The translations under genes were made by a program, and so were the position numbers. This document shows, in pieces, positions 16,206 through 24,643 of a DNA stretch of 42,720 nt (positions are counted from its first letter, which is position 1; every line of letters begins with the position of its first letter). The DNA is from Elusimicrobia bacterium GWA2_61_42 (GTDB lineage: Bacteria; Elusimicrobiota; Elusimicrobia; Elusimicrobiales; UBA9959), in NCBI GenBank assembly GCA_001799615.1, contig MGTU01000010.1:1-42720 (forward strand). Direction: 5' to 3'. The notes beneath the pieces are model-generated. The model searched no databases, was not told where the DNA came from, and saw only the letters and a program-made list of their open reading frames with translations.

Positions 16206-17075
16206 ATGGCTGACAACGAACTGGTAAAAACACTGCAGGGACACACGGACGGCGTGCTGTCGCTGGCTTTCTCGCCTTGCGGCAAATTCCTGGCCACCGG
16301 CGGGGAAGACAATGCCATCAAGCTCTGGTCCATCCCGGACGGCATAGAGATACAGACCATTCCGGCCCACGAAGGCGACGTGCGGGCCCTGGCTTTCGAC
16401 CCCGACGGCGACGTGTTCGCCTCCGCCGCCTGGGACAAGAACGTGAAGATCTGGCGCACCGCCGACTGTTCCACCCTGGCCTCCGCCTCCAAACACGCGG
16501 GGCCGGTCAACTGCCTGGCCTTCTCCCCGGACGGCAAATTCCTGTATTCCGGTTCGGACGACGGCACCATAAAAGTTTTTTCGTCGCCCAAGTGCTGGCT
16601 GGAGAACACCCTGGAGCCCGGCATAGGGGACATCAAGGCCCTGGCCGTCGCCGCCGGGATGCTGGCCGCTGGCGGCGTGGAGCTGCAGTTCCTGGAACTG
16701 CCCTCCGGCAAGCTTCTGAAAGACAATGACTCCTACGTTTACGGGGTGAAAGCCCTGGCCTTCTCCCCGGACGGCAAGACCCTGGCGGTAGGCACGGGCA
16801 TGGAAAAGCGCCTGGAGATCTGGAACGCGGAAAAACTCGAGGAAGCCGGCTCCGTGAAGGATTCCGACTGGGTGAACTGCGTGGCTTTCACCCCGGACGG
16901 CAAGCGCATAGTGACCGGCGGCTCGGCCGTCAAGGTCTGGGACCCCGTTTCCGGAGCCTGCCTGAAGACCTATGAAGGCCATGCCGACGAGATCCACGCC
17001 GTGGACGTCTCCCCGGACGGCAAATACATAGCCAGCGCCTCCAATGACAAAACCGTAAAGATCTGGGCGCTGTAA
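16206..17075 (+). CDS. WD40-repeat beta-propeller protein
   Basis: 289 residues consisting almost wholly of WD40 repeats. Blades recur with H/P-x-D-x-V-x-x-L-A-F-S-P-D-G-K and end in K-x-W: for example GVLSLAFSPCGKFLATGGED / AIKLW, DVRALAFDPDGD / NVKIW, and finally DEIHAVDVSPDGKYIASASNDKTVKIW. About seven blades can be counted, enough for one closed propeller. There is no signal peptide, so it should be cytoplasmic and serve as a protein-docking scaffold. No partner gene is evident. GAGGGGG precedes the ATG. A GNRA-capped hairpin starts 15 nt after its stop. Confidence 0.88.
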   Translation: MADNELVKTLQGHTDGVLSLAFSPCGKFLATGGEDNAIKLWSIPDGIEIQTIPAHEGDVRALAFDPDGDVFASAAWDKNVKIWRTADCSTLASASKHAGPVNCLAFSPDGKFLYSGSDDGTIKVFSSPKCWLENTLEPGIGDIKALAVAAGMLAAGGVELQFLELPSGKLLKDNDSYVYGVKALAFSPDGKTLAVGTGMEKRLEIWNAEKLEEAGSVKDSDWVNCVAFTPDGKRIVTGGSAVKVWDPVSGACLKTYEGHADEIHAVDVSPDGKYIASASNDKTVKIWAL

Positions 17076-17089
17076 TCAACTGTGTAATC

Positions 17090-17141
17090 AACGGGGACAG
17101 GCTACTTTTTGGGGAAACCCGAAAAGTAGCCTGTCCCCGTT
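17090..17141. repeat. 24-bp extragenic hairpin capped by a GAAA tetraloop
   Basis: The arms at 17090-17109 and 17122-17141 are perfect 20-nt complements, beginning AACGGGGACAGG. Inside them a T-G wobble and three G-C pairs close on GAAA (17114-17117). It may serve as a terminator for the WD40 gene (TATTGTTTT follows). The GGGGACAG ends resemble the REP-type hairpins mobilised by IS200-like (RAYT) transposases. A 10-nt direct repeat TGTAATCAAC (17071-17080, 17083-17092) precedes it. Confidence 0.85.
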
Positions 17142-17191
17142 ATTGTTTTGACAGTTGACCGCCGTTAAGACTGATACGGAGACCTTTTTTG

Positions 17192-17197
17192 TATAAT
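17192..17197 (+). promoter_or_regulatory. -10 element of the FadL-like gene
   Basis: Perfect TATAAT at 17192-17197, 32 nt before the ATG. No good -35 at normal spacing is visible. GACTGA at 17169-17174 is the 17-nt candidate. Confidence 0.55.
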
Positions 17198-17229
17198 TGA
17201 CCTGTTGTTAAATTACAGTAGGAGGAATA

Positions 17230-18435
17230 ATGGTAAACACAATAGTCCTTATACTGGTGGCACTCATGGCGCTGGCTAGCAATGTCAACGCCGCGGGTTT
17301 CCGCCTTGCGGAGCAGGATGCTAAAGCGACAGGCATGGGTAATTCCTTTGTGGCCGTGGCGGACAACGCCTCAGCCGTCTGGTATAACCCCGCCGCCATA
17401 ACCAACCTGGAAGGCACTAACCTGTCCCTGGGTACCGTAATGGTAGCGCCTTCGATGGAGCACACGAACGTCAACGGAACCAAAGACAAAATAGAGAATA
17501 CGCTGCATATCCCCCCCCATTTCTACGCCACCCGAAAAATCAACGACCAGTGGTCGCTCGGTTTAGGCGTGAACGCCCCTTTCGGTCTTTCCACGGAATG
17601 GGACAAAACGACCGCCCTCACCCGCAAGGTGGCGACGGAGTCGGAAGTTAAGGCTATAAACTATAACCTGAACGGCGCGTATAAGCTGAACGACAAGTTC
17701 TCTTTCGCCGCCGGTGCCAGCTACGTTATGGTCGATGCCACCCTCAACAAATGGCATCCCGCGGCTGCGCAGGAAATTACGCTTGAGGGAGATGGCCATG
17801 GTGTCGGCTTTAATGCCGCCGCTATGTACAAGTATAACGATAAGCTGAACTTCGGCGCCAACTACCACAGCAAAGTAAAGGCCAAGCTGGAAGGCGATCT
17901 TGTCGCCACCGGCGTGTTCACCGGCCCGGTCAAGACCGAGCTTACCCTGCCCGACATGCTGCAGTTCGGCGCGGCCTACAAGTACAGCGACAAATGGCTG
18001 TTCTCCGCCGAAGCCGACTACACCAACTGGACGACCTACCGCAATATCGTCATCAAGAAGCAGTCCAACAGCGACGTAGTAAGCACCGACACCAAGAACT
18101 GGAAAAGCGTCTGGGCCTTCCGCGCAGGCACCGAGTACAAATACTCGGACACCTGGAAGTTCCGCGCAGGCACCTTCTATGACAACAACCCTGTCACGGA
18201 TGCCCGCTTCGAAACCCGCGTGCCCGACACCGACCGCGTGGCCTTCTCGATAGGCGCCGGATGGAACAAGGGCAACATAACTGTCGACGCTTCCTATATG
18301 TACCTGATGTTCCGGGAACGGAAGATAACCGACAGTCTGCAGGATAACGGAGCCGGCGTTGGCGCTACCACGCTGAACGGCAAGTACAATTCCGCCGCGC
18401 ACCTGCCGGCGCTCACCGTAGGCTACAAGTTCTAA
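17230..18435 (+). CDS. OMPP1/FadL/TodX-family outer-membrane transport protein
   Basis: 401 residues. A Sec signal peptide (MVNTIVLILVALMALASNVNA) is cleaved before the family hallmark AGFRLAEQDAKATGMGNSFVAVADNASAVWYNPAAI. This has the NPAA motif of the FadL hatch region. The rest alternates polar and aromatic residues as in a 14-strand barrel and ends in GYKF, with the usual terminal aromatic residue. The family moves long-chain fatty acids or aromatic hydrocarbons across the outer membrane. The substrate here is unknown. AGGAGG precedes the ATG by 5 nt. Single gene with a terminator after it. Confidence 0.92.
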   Translation: MVNTIVLILVALMALASNVNAAGFRLAEQDAKATGMGNSFVAVADNASAVWYNPAAITNLEGTNLSLGTVMVAPSMEHTNVNGTKDKIENTLHIPPHFYATRKINDQWSLGLGVNAPFGLSTEWDKTTALTRKVATESEVKAINYNLNGAYKLNDKFSFAAGASYVMVDATLNKWHPAAAQEITLEGDGHGVGFNAAAMYKYNDKLNFGANYHSKVKAKLEGDLVATGVFTGPVKTELTLPDMLQFGAAYKYSDKWLFSAEADYTNWTTYRNIVIKKQSNSDVVSTDTKNWKSVWAFRAGTEYKYSDTWKFRAGTFYDNNPVTDARFETRVPDTDRVAFSIGAGWNKGNITVDASYMYLMFRERKITDSLQDNGAGVGATTLNGKYNSAAHLPALTVGYKF

Positions 18436-18459
18436 GCTTACACTCAGTAAGGGGATAAA

Positions 18460-18491
18460 AAAACCCCGCGTCCGTAAGGGCGCGGGGTTTT
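18460..18491. terminator. Bidirectional terminator between FadL-like and PhnD-like genes
   Basis: AAAACCCCGCG pairs with CGCGGGGTTTT (11 bp, 10-nt loop). The flanking A- and T-runs let it serve both convergent genes. Confidence 0.9.
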
Positions 18492-18512
18492 GCTTTGCAG
18501 CTGCGGCGCAGG

Positions 18513-19427
18513 TCAGTCGGGGTAGTAAGGCTGGTTGAGCCGGTAGATATACCAGCCGTCCGGCACCAGGTCATAGACCGTCTTGCCTTCTCCCAGGAGG
18601 AGCTCGTGCACGGGCTGGTAAACCTTCTCGTCCGCGGCGCGGAAGCCGGTGATATCGGCCACCGCGGCCAGGGCGCGCCGGCCCTCCTTGGTATCGCCCA
18701 GCGTCAGGAAGCCGGCGATAAGCCTGTCGCGCGTGGCCGCTTCCAGGTTGCGCCTCACTATCAGCGGCTCATTAGGCACCTTGCCGGTCACCGCCAGTAT
18801 TTTAAGGCCCGGAGCCCGGGAAGCCTGCCGGGCATAGGTGGCCACCGCGGCGACCTCGCCCTTAAGCAGCTTCTGGAGGTTGCCTTCGTGGGTGGCGGAG
18901 AATTCCTTTTCCACTTCCACCCCCGCGTTCTTCAGGTAAATGGACGGCAGGGTAAAGCCGCTCAAAGAGTAAGGGCCCACAAAGCCGACTTTCCGGCCGG
19001 AAAGCTCGGCTACGCTGCCGGCTCCCCCCGGCGTCCGCGTCAGCAGGACGCCCTCATAGTCGCCGAGTTTACTCCCGCGCAGCACCTGTAGAGCCGCGCG
19101 TACCCGGTATTCTTCCCTGGCCACCAGGTATTCCTCCAGCGTCACCAGCCCCGCGTCCGTCAGCCCGGAGTCGAACTTCTTTATAGTATCCGACGGCGAT
19201 ATGGCCGCCCTAATTTCCACGGACATGGCGGTAGCGGCTTCCAAATGCTTTTTAATGAAGTCCGCCGCGCCCGAGTCCATCGACGGCACGTGCGCCGGCG
19301 ACAGCACCACCACCAGCGGGTTGGCCGGCGTGCCTATAGTTTTTTCGTCCCTGAGCGTGCAGCCGGCGGCCAGCAAAGCCGCGACGAACCCGACCGACAG
19401 GAACCAGTTTGCGGATCTGATTTTCAT
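18513..19427 (-). CDS. PhnD-like periplasmic substrate-binding lipoprotein
   Basis: 304 residues. A lipoprotein signal peptide ends in LLAAGC. The mature part has the type-2 periplasmic binding protein layout of the PhnD/PtxB (phosphonate, phosphite) family: PLVVVLSPAHVPS at the start, GSVAELSGRKVGFVGPYSLSGFTLPSIYLKNAGV in the middle, and VAAVATYARQ and VPNEPLIVRR later. No permease or ATPase accompanies it. Its only cysteine is the lipid anchor, so it lacks the extra Cys used by the arsenite sensor AioX. It lies 88 nt after acr3 on the same strand. Start 19427 chosen for the GGAGGGGG site. The ligand is unknown; an oxyanion is plausible. Confidence 0.75.
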   Translation of the reverse strand: MKIRSANWFLSVGFVAALLAAGCTLRDEKTIGTPANPLVVVLSPAHVPSMDSGAADFIKKHLEAATAMSVEIRAAISPSDTIKKFDSGLTDAGLVTLEEYLVAREEYRVRAALQVLRGSKLGDYEGVLLTRTPGGAGSVAELSGRKVGFVGPYSLSGFTLPSIYLKNAGVEVEKEFSATHEGNLQKLLKGEVAAVATYARQASRAPGLKILAVTGKVPNEPLIVRRNLEAATRDRLIAGFLTLGDTKEGRRALAAVADITGFRAADEKVYQPVHELLLGEGKTVYDLVPDGWYIYRLNQPYYPD

Positions 19428-19515
19428 GATATCCCCCTCCCCTCGAATCTTCCCCCATTTCACAATATCTGAAAGAAGATTTCAAGCGGCCGGGGCAGGC
19501 ACGGGCCCGCCGGAC

Positions 19516-20588
19516 TTAGCTTGTCCGCGGCTCCGGCGCCAGGTCGGCGGCGAACCACCGCCGGCCTATCCACAGCGAAACGTTGACCAGCCCTATCAGC
19601 ACCGGCACCTCCACCAGGGGCCCGATCACCGCGGCAAAAGCCGCCCCGTGCCCTATGCCGAAGGTGGCGATGGCCACCGCTATGGCCAGCTCGAAGTTAT
19701 TGGAAGCGGCCGTGAAAGAAAGCGTTGCCGACTCCTTATAATTGGCCCCGGTCTTCTTGCTCATGTAGAAAGAACCGAAGAACATCAGCGTGAAATAGCA
19801 CAGCAGGGGAATGGCCACGCGCACCACGTCGAAGGGCACCTGCACGATATTCTCGCCTTTTATGGAGAACATCACCACGATAGTGAACAGCAGCGCCACC
19901 AGGGTAACGGGGCTTATGGCCGGGATGAATTTGGAGTCATACCAGTTCCGCCCCTTGGCAGAAATAAGCGCGAACCGCGTAATTATGCCGGCGAGGAAAG
20001 GGATGCCCAGGTAAATGAACACGCTTTTGGCGATCTCCGCCATGGTGATGCTGACCACCGCGCCCTCCAGGCCCAGCCAGCGCGGTACCAGCGTAACGAA
20101 GAACCAGGCGTACACTGGGAAGAACAGCACCTGGAACACGGAATTGAAAGCCACCAGCCCGGCGCAGTATTCCCGGTCGCCGCGCGCCAGGTCGTTCCAG
20201 ACTATCACCATGGCTATGCAGCGCGCCAGGCCGATCATTATCAGGCCCACCATGTATTCCGGCTTGTCGCGCAGGAAGAGGATGGCCAGCGCCGTCATCA
20301 GCACCGGGCCCACCAGCCAGTTCTGCGCCAGCGAAAGCAGCAGCACCTTTTTATTGGAGAAAACCCTGTGCATCTCCTCGTATTTCACCTTGGCCAGCGG
20401 CGGGTACATCATGAGGATCAGGCCTATCGCTATCGGGATGGACGTGGTACCCACGCTGGAGGCGGCGTTGAAGTCCGCCACGGCCTGCGGCCACAGCCAG
20501 CCCGCCCCCACGCCGGCGGCCATGGCCAGGAAGATCCACAGCGTCAGGTAGCGGTCCAGGAAAGAAAGTTTTTTTATTATGCCTTCCA

Positions 20589-20589
<1 letters not shown>
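19516..20589 (-). CDS. acr3: Arsenite efflux transporter, ACR3 family
   Basis: 357 residues with about ten membrane helices. The signature [19 protein letters not shown] contains Cys124, the conserved TM4 cysteine needed for As(III) transport. The TM9 motif [15 protein letters not shown] carries the conserved Glu. It exports arsenite using the proton gradient in the inner membrane. The ATG shares one nucleotide with the arsC stop (TGATG), so it is coupled to arsC. It is the last gene of the ars operon proper. Confidence 0.95.
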
Positions 20590-20995
<406 letters not shown>

Positions 20996-20999
<4 letters not shown>

Positions 21000-21766
21000 T
21001 TGCGGCCGCCCGGCTTGCGCGCGTACACGGTTATGCTGGAAGCCGCGCCGTCCAGGGCCTTGGCGGCCTTGTTGGTGATAGGGTCGGAGCAGCCCCCTTC
21101 GGAGCGGTAAGTATTGTCGGTAAGCAGTTTGAGTCCTTTAAAACCGGCGTCCTTTATGGCGCCCAGGTAATCCGGGCGCTGCAGCGCCCCGGCCACGCAG
21201 GCGGCGTAAAGCCCGGCGTGCTTTTTCAAAGCCGGCGGGAGTTCACGATTGAGCACGATGTCGCTGACCACGATAACGCCGCCCGGCTTGAGCGCCCTGA
21301 AGGCCTCGCGGAACACTTCCGGCTTATCCGGGGAGAGGTTGACCACGCAGTTGGAGATGACCAGGTCCGCCTCGCCGCTCTTCACGGGAAGTTTCTCGAT
21401 AAGACCTTTGCGGAATTCCACGTTCTTAAGCCCGGTCCGCGCGGTGAACTTGACCAGGTTCTTCGCCGCCAGCTTAAGCATTTCGCCGGTCATGTCCACG
21501 CCTATCACGCGCCCCTTGGCCCCGGCCAGCGGCGCGGCGATAAATACGTCCTTGCCGGCCCCGCTGCCCAGGTCCAGCACGGTCATCCCTTTCTTTATCC
21601 TGGAGAAAGCCACCGGGCTGCCGCAGGAAAGCCCCAGTTCCCCCTCGGCGGCGGCGGGCGCGGGGCCGCAGCAGGAAGAACCGGGACAGCAGGAAACCGA
21701 TTTTTTCGCCACGGTGCCGTAGGCCTTGCGCACCATTGACCGCGTCTTTTCGTGATGGATCTTCAT
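20996..21766 (-). CDS. arsM: Arsenite S-adenosylmethionine methyltransferase
   Basis: 256 residues. SAM-binding motif VLDLGSGAGKD (residues 63-73), then DMTGEML. The family cysteines are present: Cys140 in SNCVVNLSPDK and Cys190 in YAACVAGAL, which bind As(III), plus a cysteine-rich N-terminal stretch (SCCPGSSCCG) before the SAM domain. It methylates arsenite to mono-, di- and trimethyl forms, using thiols as reductant. Its methylated trivalent product is the expected cargo of ArsP upstream. AGGAG lies 8 nt before the ATG; the gap from arsG is 9 nt. Confidence 0.94.
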
Positions 21767-21775
21767 TTAAGTCTC

Positions 21776-22468
21776 CTATATCGCGCCGAAAATATACTTA
21801 AGTCCCAAATAGACGCCGCAGGCGATGAATACCCAGCCGGTAGCCGGCCGCGCGTATTTTTCAAACCTGCCGGCCAGGCCGGTTATGACCGAAACTTTCT
21901 TAAGGCCGAGATCCAGCGCCACGGCCGCCCCTATCACCGGCAGGGCGGTGCCCAGGCCGTAAAGCAGCGGCAGCGAGAAAGCGGAGGAGTTCTTTGCCGC
22001 CAGGGGAATTATGACCCCGAAATAAAGCGCGGCCGAAATAGGGCAGAAAGCCAGCGCGAACATAAAACCCATCAGCAGCGAGGCGGAGGCGCCCGCCCTG
22101 GCTTTGAATTTAGAAGGATTAAAAAGATTAAACCCTTCAAAACTTTGTCCGAACATGTCCAGCATATACATGCCGGCCAGCACCAGAACGGGAGAAAGCG
22201 CCTGGTTGCCGTATTTCTGCATGAAGAAAGAGAAGGACGGCGCGCTGAGCAGGCTTTTTACCAGCAGGAAACCGATGAGCACGTAAGCGAGCGCCCGCCC
22301 CAGCGCGTACAGCCCGCCCTGGAGCAGCACCGCCGCCCGGTGCGAGCCGGAATGCTTGGAGATATAGGTAAGCGCGGCTATATTGGTGGCCAGGGGGCAG
22401 GGGCTCACCGAGGTGATTACCCCCGTCCACAAAGCCGTTATAGCCGCGGCCCAAAGTTCAGCGCTCAT
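21776..22468 (-). CDS. arsG: CcdA/DsbD-like membrane protein, ArsG family
   Basis: 230 residues, about six membrane helices, of the DsbD/CcdA superfamily. Each half carries one cysteine-proline motif: SPCPLATN (Cys24) in helix 1 and AFCPISA (Cys142) in helix 4. These positions match the transmembrane redox pair of CcdA. In arsEFG operons this protein is reported as a permease for trivalent aromatic arsenicals. By fold, a membrane thiol-electron carrier is equally possible. The ATG overlaps the arsF stop by 4 nt. The name rests on family resemblance and neighbours, not on tested function. Confidence 0.8.
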   Translation of the reverse strand: MSAELWAAAITALWTGVITSVSPCPLATNIAALTYISKHSGSHRAAVLLQGGLYALGRALAYVLIGFLLVKSLLSAPSFSFFMQKYGNQALSPVLVLAGMYMLDMFGQSFEGFNLFNPSKFKARAGASASLLMGFMFALAFCPISAALYFGVIIPLAAKNSSAFSLPLLYGLGTALPVIGAAVALDLGLKKVSVITGLAGRFEKYARPATGWVFIACGVYLGLKYIFGAI

Positions 22469-23025
22469 TTTTCATCCAGCAGTTTGTGCGTTTCGGCCGT
22501 GACATACCCGACAAAAGCTTCTTTGTCGCCTGTCAGTTCCCAGACTTTCGGGAGCATGCCCCACTTAAGAGGTTTGTCGCCGGAGAATTTCTGCACGATC
22601 ACGGACTTGGAGTTAAGCCAGTAAGCCTCTACGAAATGCTTGTTCGGCTCTTCGTCGATATTTACGCCTTTAAAAGCCACCTTCCAGCCCTTATAGTCGG
22701 CCTTGAAATTCTTCTCCACCGCCTCTTTGGTATAGGCTTCTATCGTCTGGCAGGAAGAACAGCGGGTGTCGGTATAGAAGTAATAGACCACCGCGGTTTT
22801 CTGCGCCGCCTTTTTTGACGCGGCGCCCGCCGGCGTGGCGGGGGGCACGGCTTCTACCGGGGCCGCCAGGGGAGTCTTTTCAGCGCAGCACGGGGCCCCG
22901 GCAATTTTATAGACCGCAGCGCCCACGCTGAGTGCCACAAAGGCCATCAGGGCGTATTTCAAAGCCTTGTTCGGGCCCTTTTTATCCGGCTCGCATTTAC
23001 CGCCGCAGGCACAGCCTTCGCCCAT
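22465..23025 (-). CDS. arsF: ArsF-family membrane-anchored thioredoxin-like protein
   Basis: 186 residues. A short cysteine-rich N-terminus (Cys5, Cys7, Cys11) is followed by one membrane helix (about residues 22-42), a CC pair and an Ala/Pro linker. Then comes a thioredoxin-like domain starting VVYYFYTDTRCSSCQTIEAY with CSSC at 89-92. The domain probably lies outside the cytoplasmic membrane. In Shewanella-type arsEFG operons the ArsF family is linked to reduction of nitroaromatic arsenicals. Here it may relay electrons between ArsG and a target. It lies 1 nt after arsE and overlaps arsG by 4 nt. Confidence 0.8.
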   Translation of the reverse strand: MGEGCACGGKCEPDKKGPNKALKYALMAFVALSVGAAVYKIAGAPCCAEKTPLAAPVEAVPPATPAGAASKKAAQKTAVVYYFYTDTRCSSCQTIEAYTKEAVEKNFKADYKGWKVAFKGVNIDEEPNKHFVEAYWLNSKSVIVQKFSGDKPLKWGMLPKVWELTGDKEAFVGYVTAETHKLLDEK

Positions 23026-23026
23026 A

Positions 23027-23269
23027 TTAGTCGGCCACCTGGATTATTTTCTTCAGCTCGTCGTTCGCCGGGATCCTCGCCGAGAATTTAACCTTGCCGT
23101 TAACGGCCAGGGCCGGGGTCATCATAACCCCCATCTCGGTTATCCTGCTTATATCGTCTATTTTTTCCATCTCGTAGGGGAGGCCCAGCTCTTTAGCCGC
23201 CGCTTCCGCGGCCGCGTAGAGCTTGTTGCACTTCGCGCAGCCCATTCCCAGCACCTGTATTTTTTTCAT
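23027..23269 (-). CDS. arsE: Small thioredoxin-family redox protein, ArsE-like
   Basis: 80 residues, no signal peptide. The CxxC motif is GMGCAKCNKL (Cys11, Cys14) and the cis-proline region is MTPALAVNG (Pro52), as in the small redox-active disulfide proteins of the TM0996/MTH895 type. It is cytoplasmic. In this operon it is a candidate electron donor to ArsC, or the first component of the ArsEFG set. AGGAG precedes the ATG. The gene lies 10 nt after arsP. Confidence 0.82.
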   Translation of the reverse strand: MKKIQVLGMGCAKCNKLYAAAEAAAKELGLPYEMEKIDDISRITEMGVMMTPALAVNGKVKFSARIPANDELKKIIQVAD

Positions 23270-23279
23270 TATAAGACTC

Positions 23280-24242
23280 CTATTTTACGATAGCGTTGAA
23301 CAAAAATCCGGTGAACATTATTCCGGCGCCGACAATGCCGAAAAAGACGAGGAGCAGCTTTACCTTCATCACGCGGCGCAGGATAAGGAATTCCGGCAGA
23401 GACAGGCCCGTCACCGCCATCATAAAGGCCAGCGTGGTCCCCAGCGCCACGCCTTTCTCGGTAAGCGCGCTGACCAGCGGGATGACGCCGGCCGCGTTCG
23501 AATAAAGCGGGACGCCTACCAGCGTGGCCAGCGGCACGGCGTACCATTTATCCGCGCCGGCCCAGCGGGCCAGGAAATTCTCGGGCACATAACCGTGTAT
23601 CCAGGCGCCTATGCCGATGCCGGCAAGCACATACGGCCACACGGTTTTAAGGATGTCCCAGGTATATTCCCGGGCGAAAGCGAAGCGTTCCCCCCAGGGC
23701 ATTTCGGCTCCGAAAGAGATGTTCTGAATTTTCTTCGACGGGTCGAAACCCTCCAGCAGATGTTCAAGGTTCAGCCTGCCTATGATCAAGCCGGAAACTA
23801 CGGCGATGATAAACCCGCTGAGCGCGTAATACGCGGCGATCTTGAAGCCGAACATACCGAACAGCATTATCAGCGCCACCTCGTTGATCATAGGCGAGGC
23901 CACCAGGAAAGAAAAGGTCACCCCCAGCGGGATGCCGGTCTGAATAAAGCCCAGGAACAGCGGGATAGCGCTGCAGGTGCAGAAAGGCGTGATTATGCCC
24001 AGCGCAGCCGCCCATAAATGCCCGGAGAAGCGGCTTTTTTTAAGGATTATCTCGCGGATCCTGGAAGGCGGAAGAAAGGTGCGGATTATGGAGACCGCGA
24101 AGATTATCCCGGCCAGGAGGAGAGAGATCTTTATAGTGTCGAAAACGAAAAAGTTAACCGAGGACCCGGCCAGCGTGTCGCGGCCGAGACCGAAAAGACC
24201 GTAAACGAGCCAGTCGGCGAAGAGCTGCACAGGTTTGAACAT
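23280..24242 (-). CDS. arsP: Organoarsenical efflux permease, ArsP/DUF318 family
   Basis: 320 residues, about eight membrane helices. The family motif TPFCTCSAIPLFLGF holds a CxC pair (Cys88, Cys90). The mirrored second half has VGVPLYSNAAGVIPLVSAL. ArsP exports trivalent methylated or aromatic arsenicals. Related YraQ/SO_0444-type permeases handle other metalloids, so substrate is inferred from the arsR, arsM and arsC neighbours. It follows arsR by 1 nt with an AAGAGG ribosome-binding site inside the arsR tail. Confidence 0.88.
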   Translation of the reverse strand: MFKPVQLFADWLVYGLFGLGRDTLAGSSVNFFVFDTIKISLLLAGIIFAVSIIRTFLPPSRIREIILKKSRFSGHLWAAALGIITPFCTCSAIPLFLGFIQTGIPLGVTFSFLVASPMINEVALIMLFGMFGFKIAAYYALSGFIIAVVSGLIIGRLNLEHLLEGFDPSKKIQNISFGAEMPWGERFAFAREYTWDILKTVWPYVLAGIGIGAWIHGYVPENFLARWAGADKWYAVPLATLVGVPLYSNAAGVIPLVSALTEKGVALGTTLAFMMAVTGLSLPEFLILRRVMKVKLLLVFFGIVGAGIMFTGFLFNAIVK

Positions 24243-24243
24243 A

Positions 24244-24531
24244 TTACCTCTTGATCCCGGCGATACAATCCGTAAAATTCAGCACGCAGGGACAGGTCAG
24301 GCGGTAATGCAGCCAGTTCCCCTCGCGGCGGGCCGCCACCAGGCCGGCGCTCTTCAGCACCAGCAGGTGCTTGGACACGGTGGAGATGTCGTCACCCACC
24401 AGGTCCCTCAGGTCACAGACGCACATTTCTTTCTTCCTCAGCGAATTGAGTATTAAAAGCCTGGTCGGGTGCCCCATGGCCTTGATGACGGAGGCTTGCG
24501 CCGCGTAATCCTCTTTTGTCTTGTTCTTCAT
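24244..24531 (-). CDS. arsR: ArsR-family arsenic-responsive repressor
   Basis: 95 residues of winged helix. The DNA-recognition helix lies in DDISTVSKHLLVLKSAGLV. The classical As(III) site EMCVCDL (Cys37, Cys39) sits in the preceding helix. A second cysteine cluster near the C-terminus (CPCVLNFTDC: Cys80, Cys82, Cys89) resembles the C-terminal sites of other ArsR types. It heads the eight-gene operon and probably represses it until trivalent arsenic binds. AGGAGC lies directly before the ATG. Confidence 0.95.
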   Translation of the reverse strand: MKNKTKEDYAAQASVIKAMGHPTRLLILNSLRKKEMCVCDLRDLVGDDISTVSKHLLVLKSAGLVAARREGNWLHYRLTCPCVLNFTDCIAGIKR

Positions 24532-24535
24532 GCTC

Positions 24536-24566
24536 CTATTTTGCCAAATAGTAAAATAGATGTCAA
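24536..24566 (-). promoter_or_regulatory. ars operon promoter and probable ArsR operator
   Basis: On the minus strand there is a perfect TTGACA (24566-24561), a 17-nt spacer and CAAAAT (24543-24538). The inverted repeat CTATTT-TGCC-AAATAG at 24536-24551 covers the -10, a good place for repressor binding. The ATG is 6 nt beyond the -10. Confidence 0.75.
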
Positions 24567-24643
24567 GCCCCGCCCGCCAGGGCGACCCTGGCCGGGCCCT
24601 TGATAACAGGGAATTCCTCTGCTAGGCTATATGGAGTAAATAT

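Noticed and set aside
18513..19427. AioX-type arsenite-binding protein
   Set aside because: Only the lipid-anchor cysteine is present, so the known As(III)-binding cysteine is missing; kept as PhnD-like with unknown ligand.
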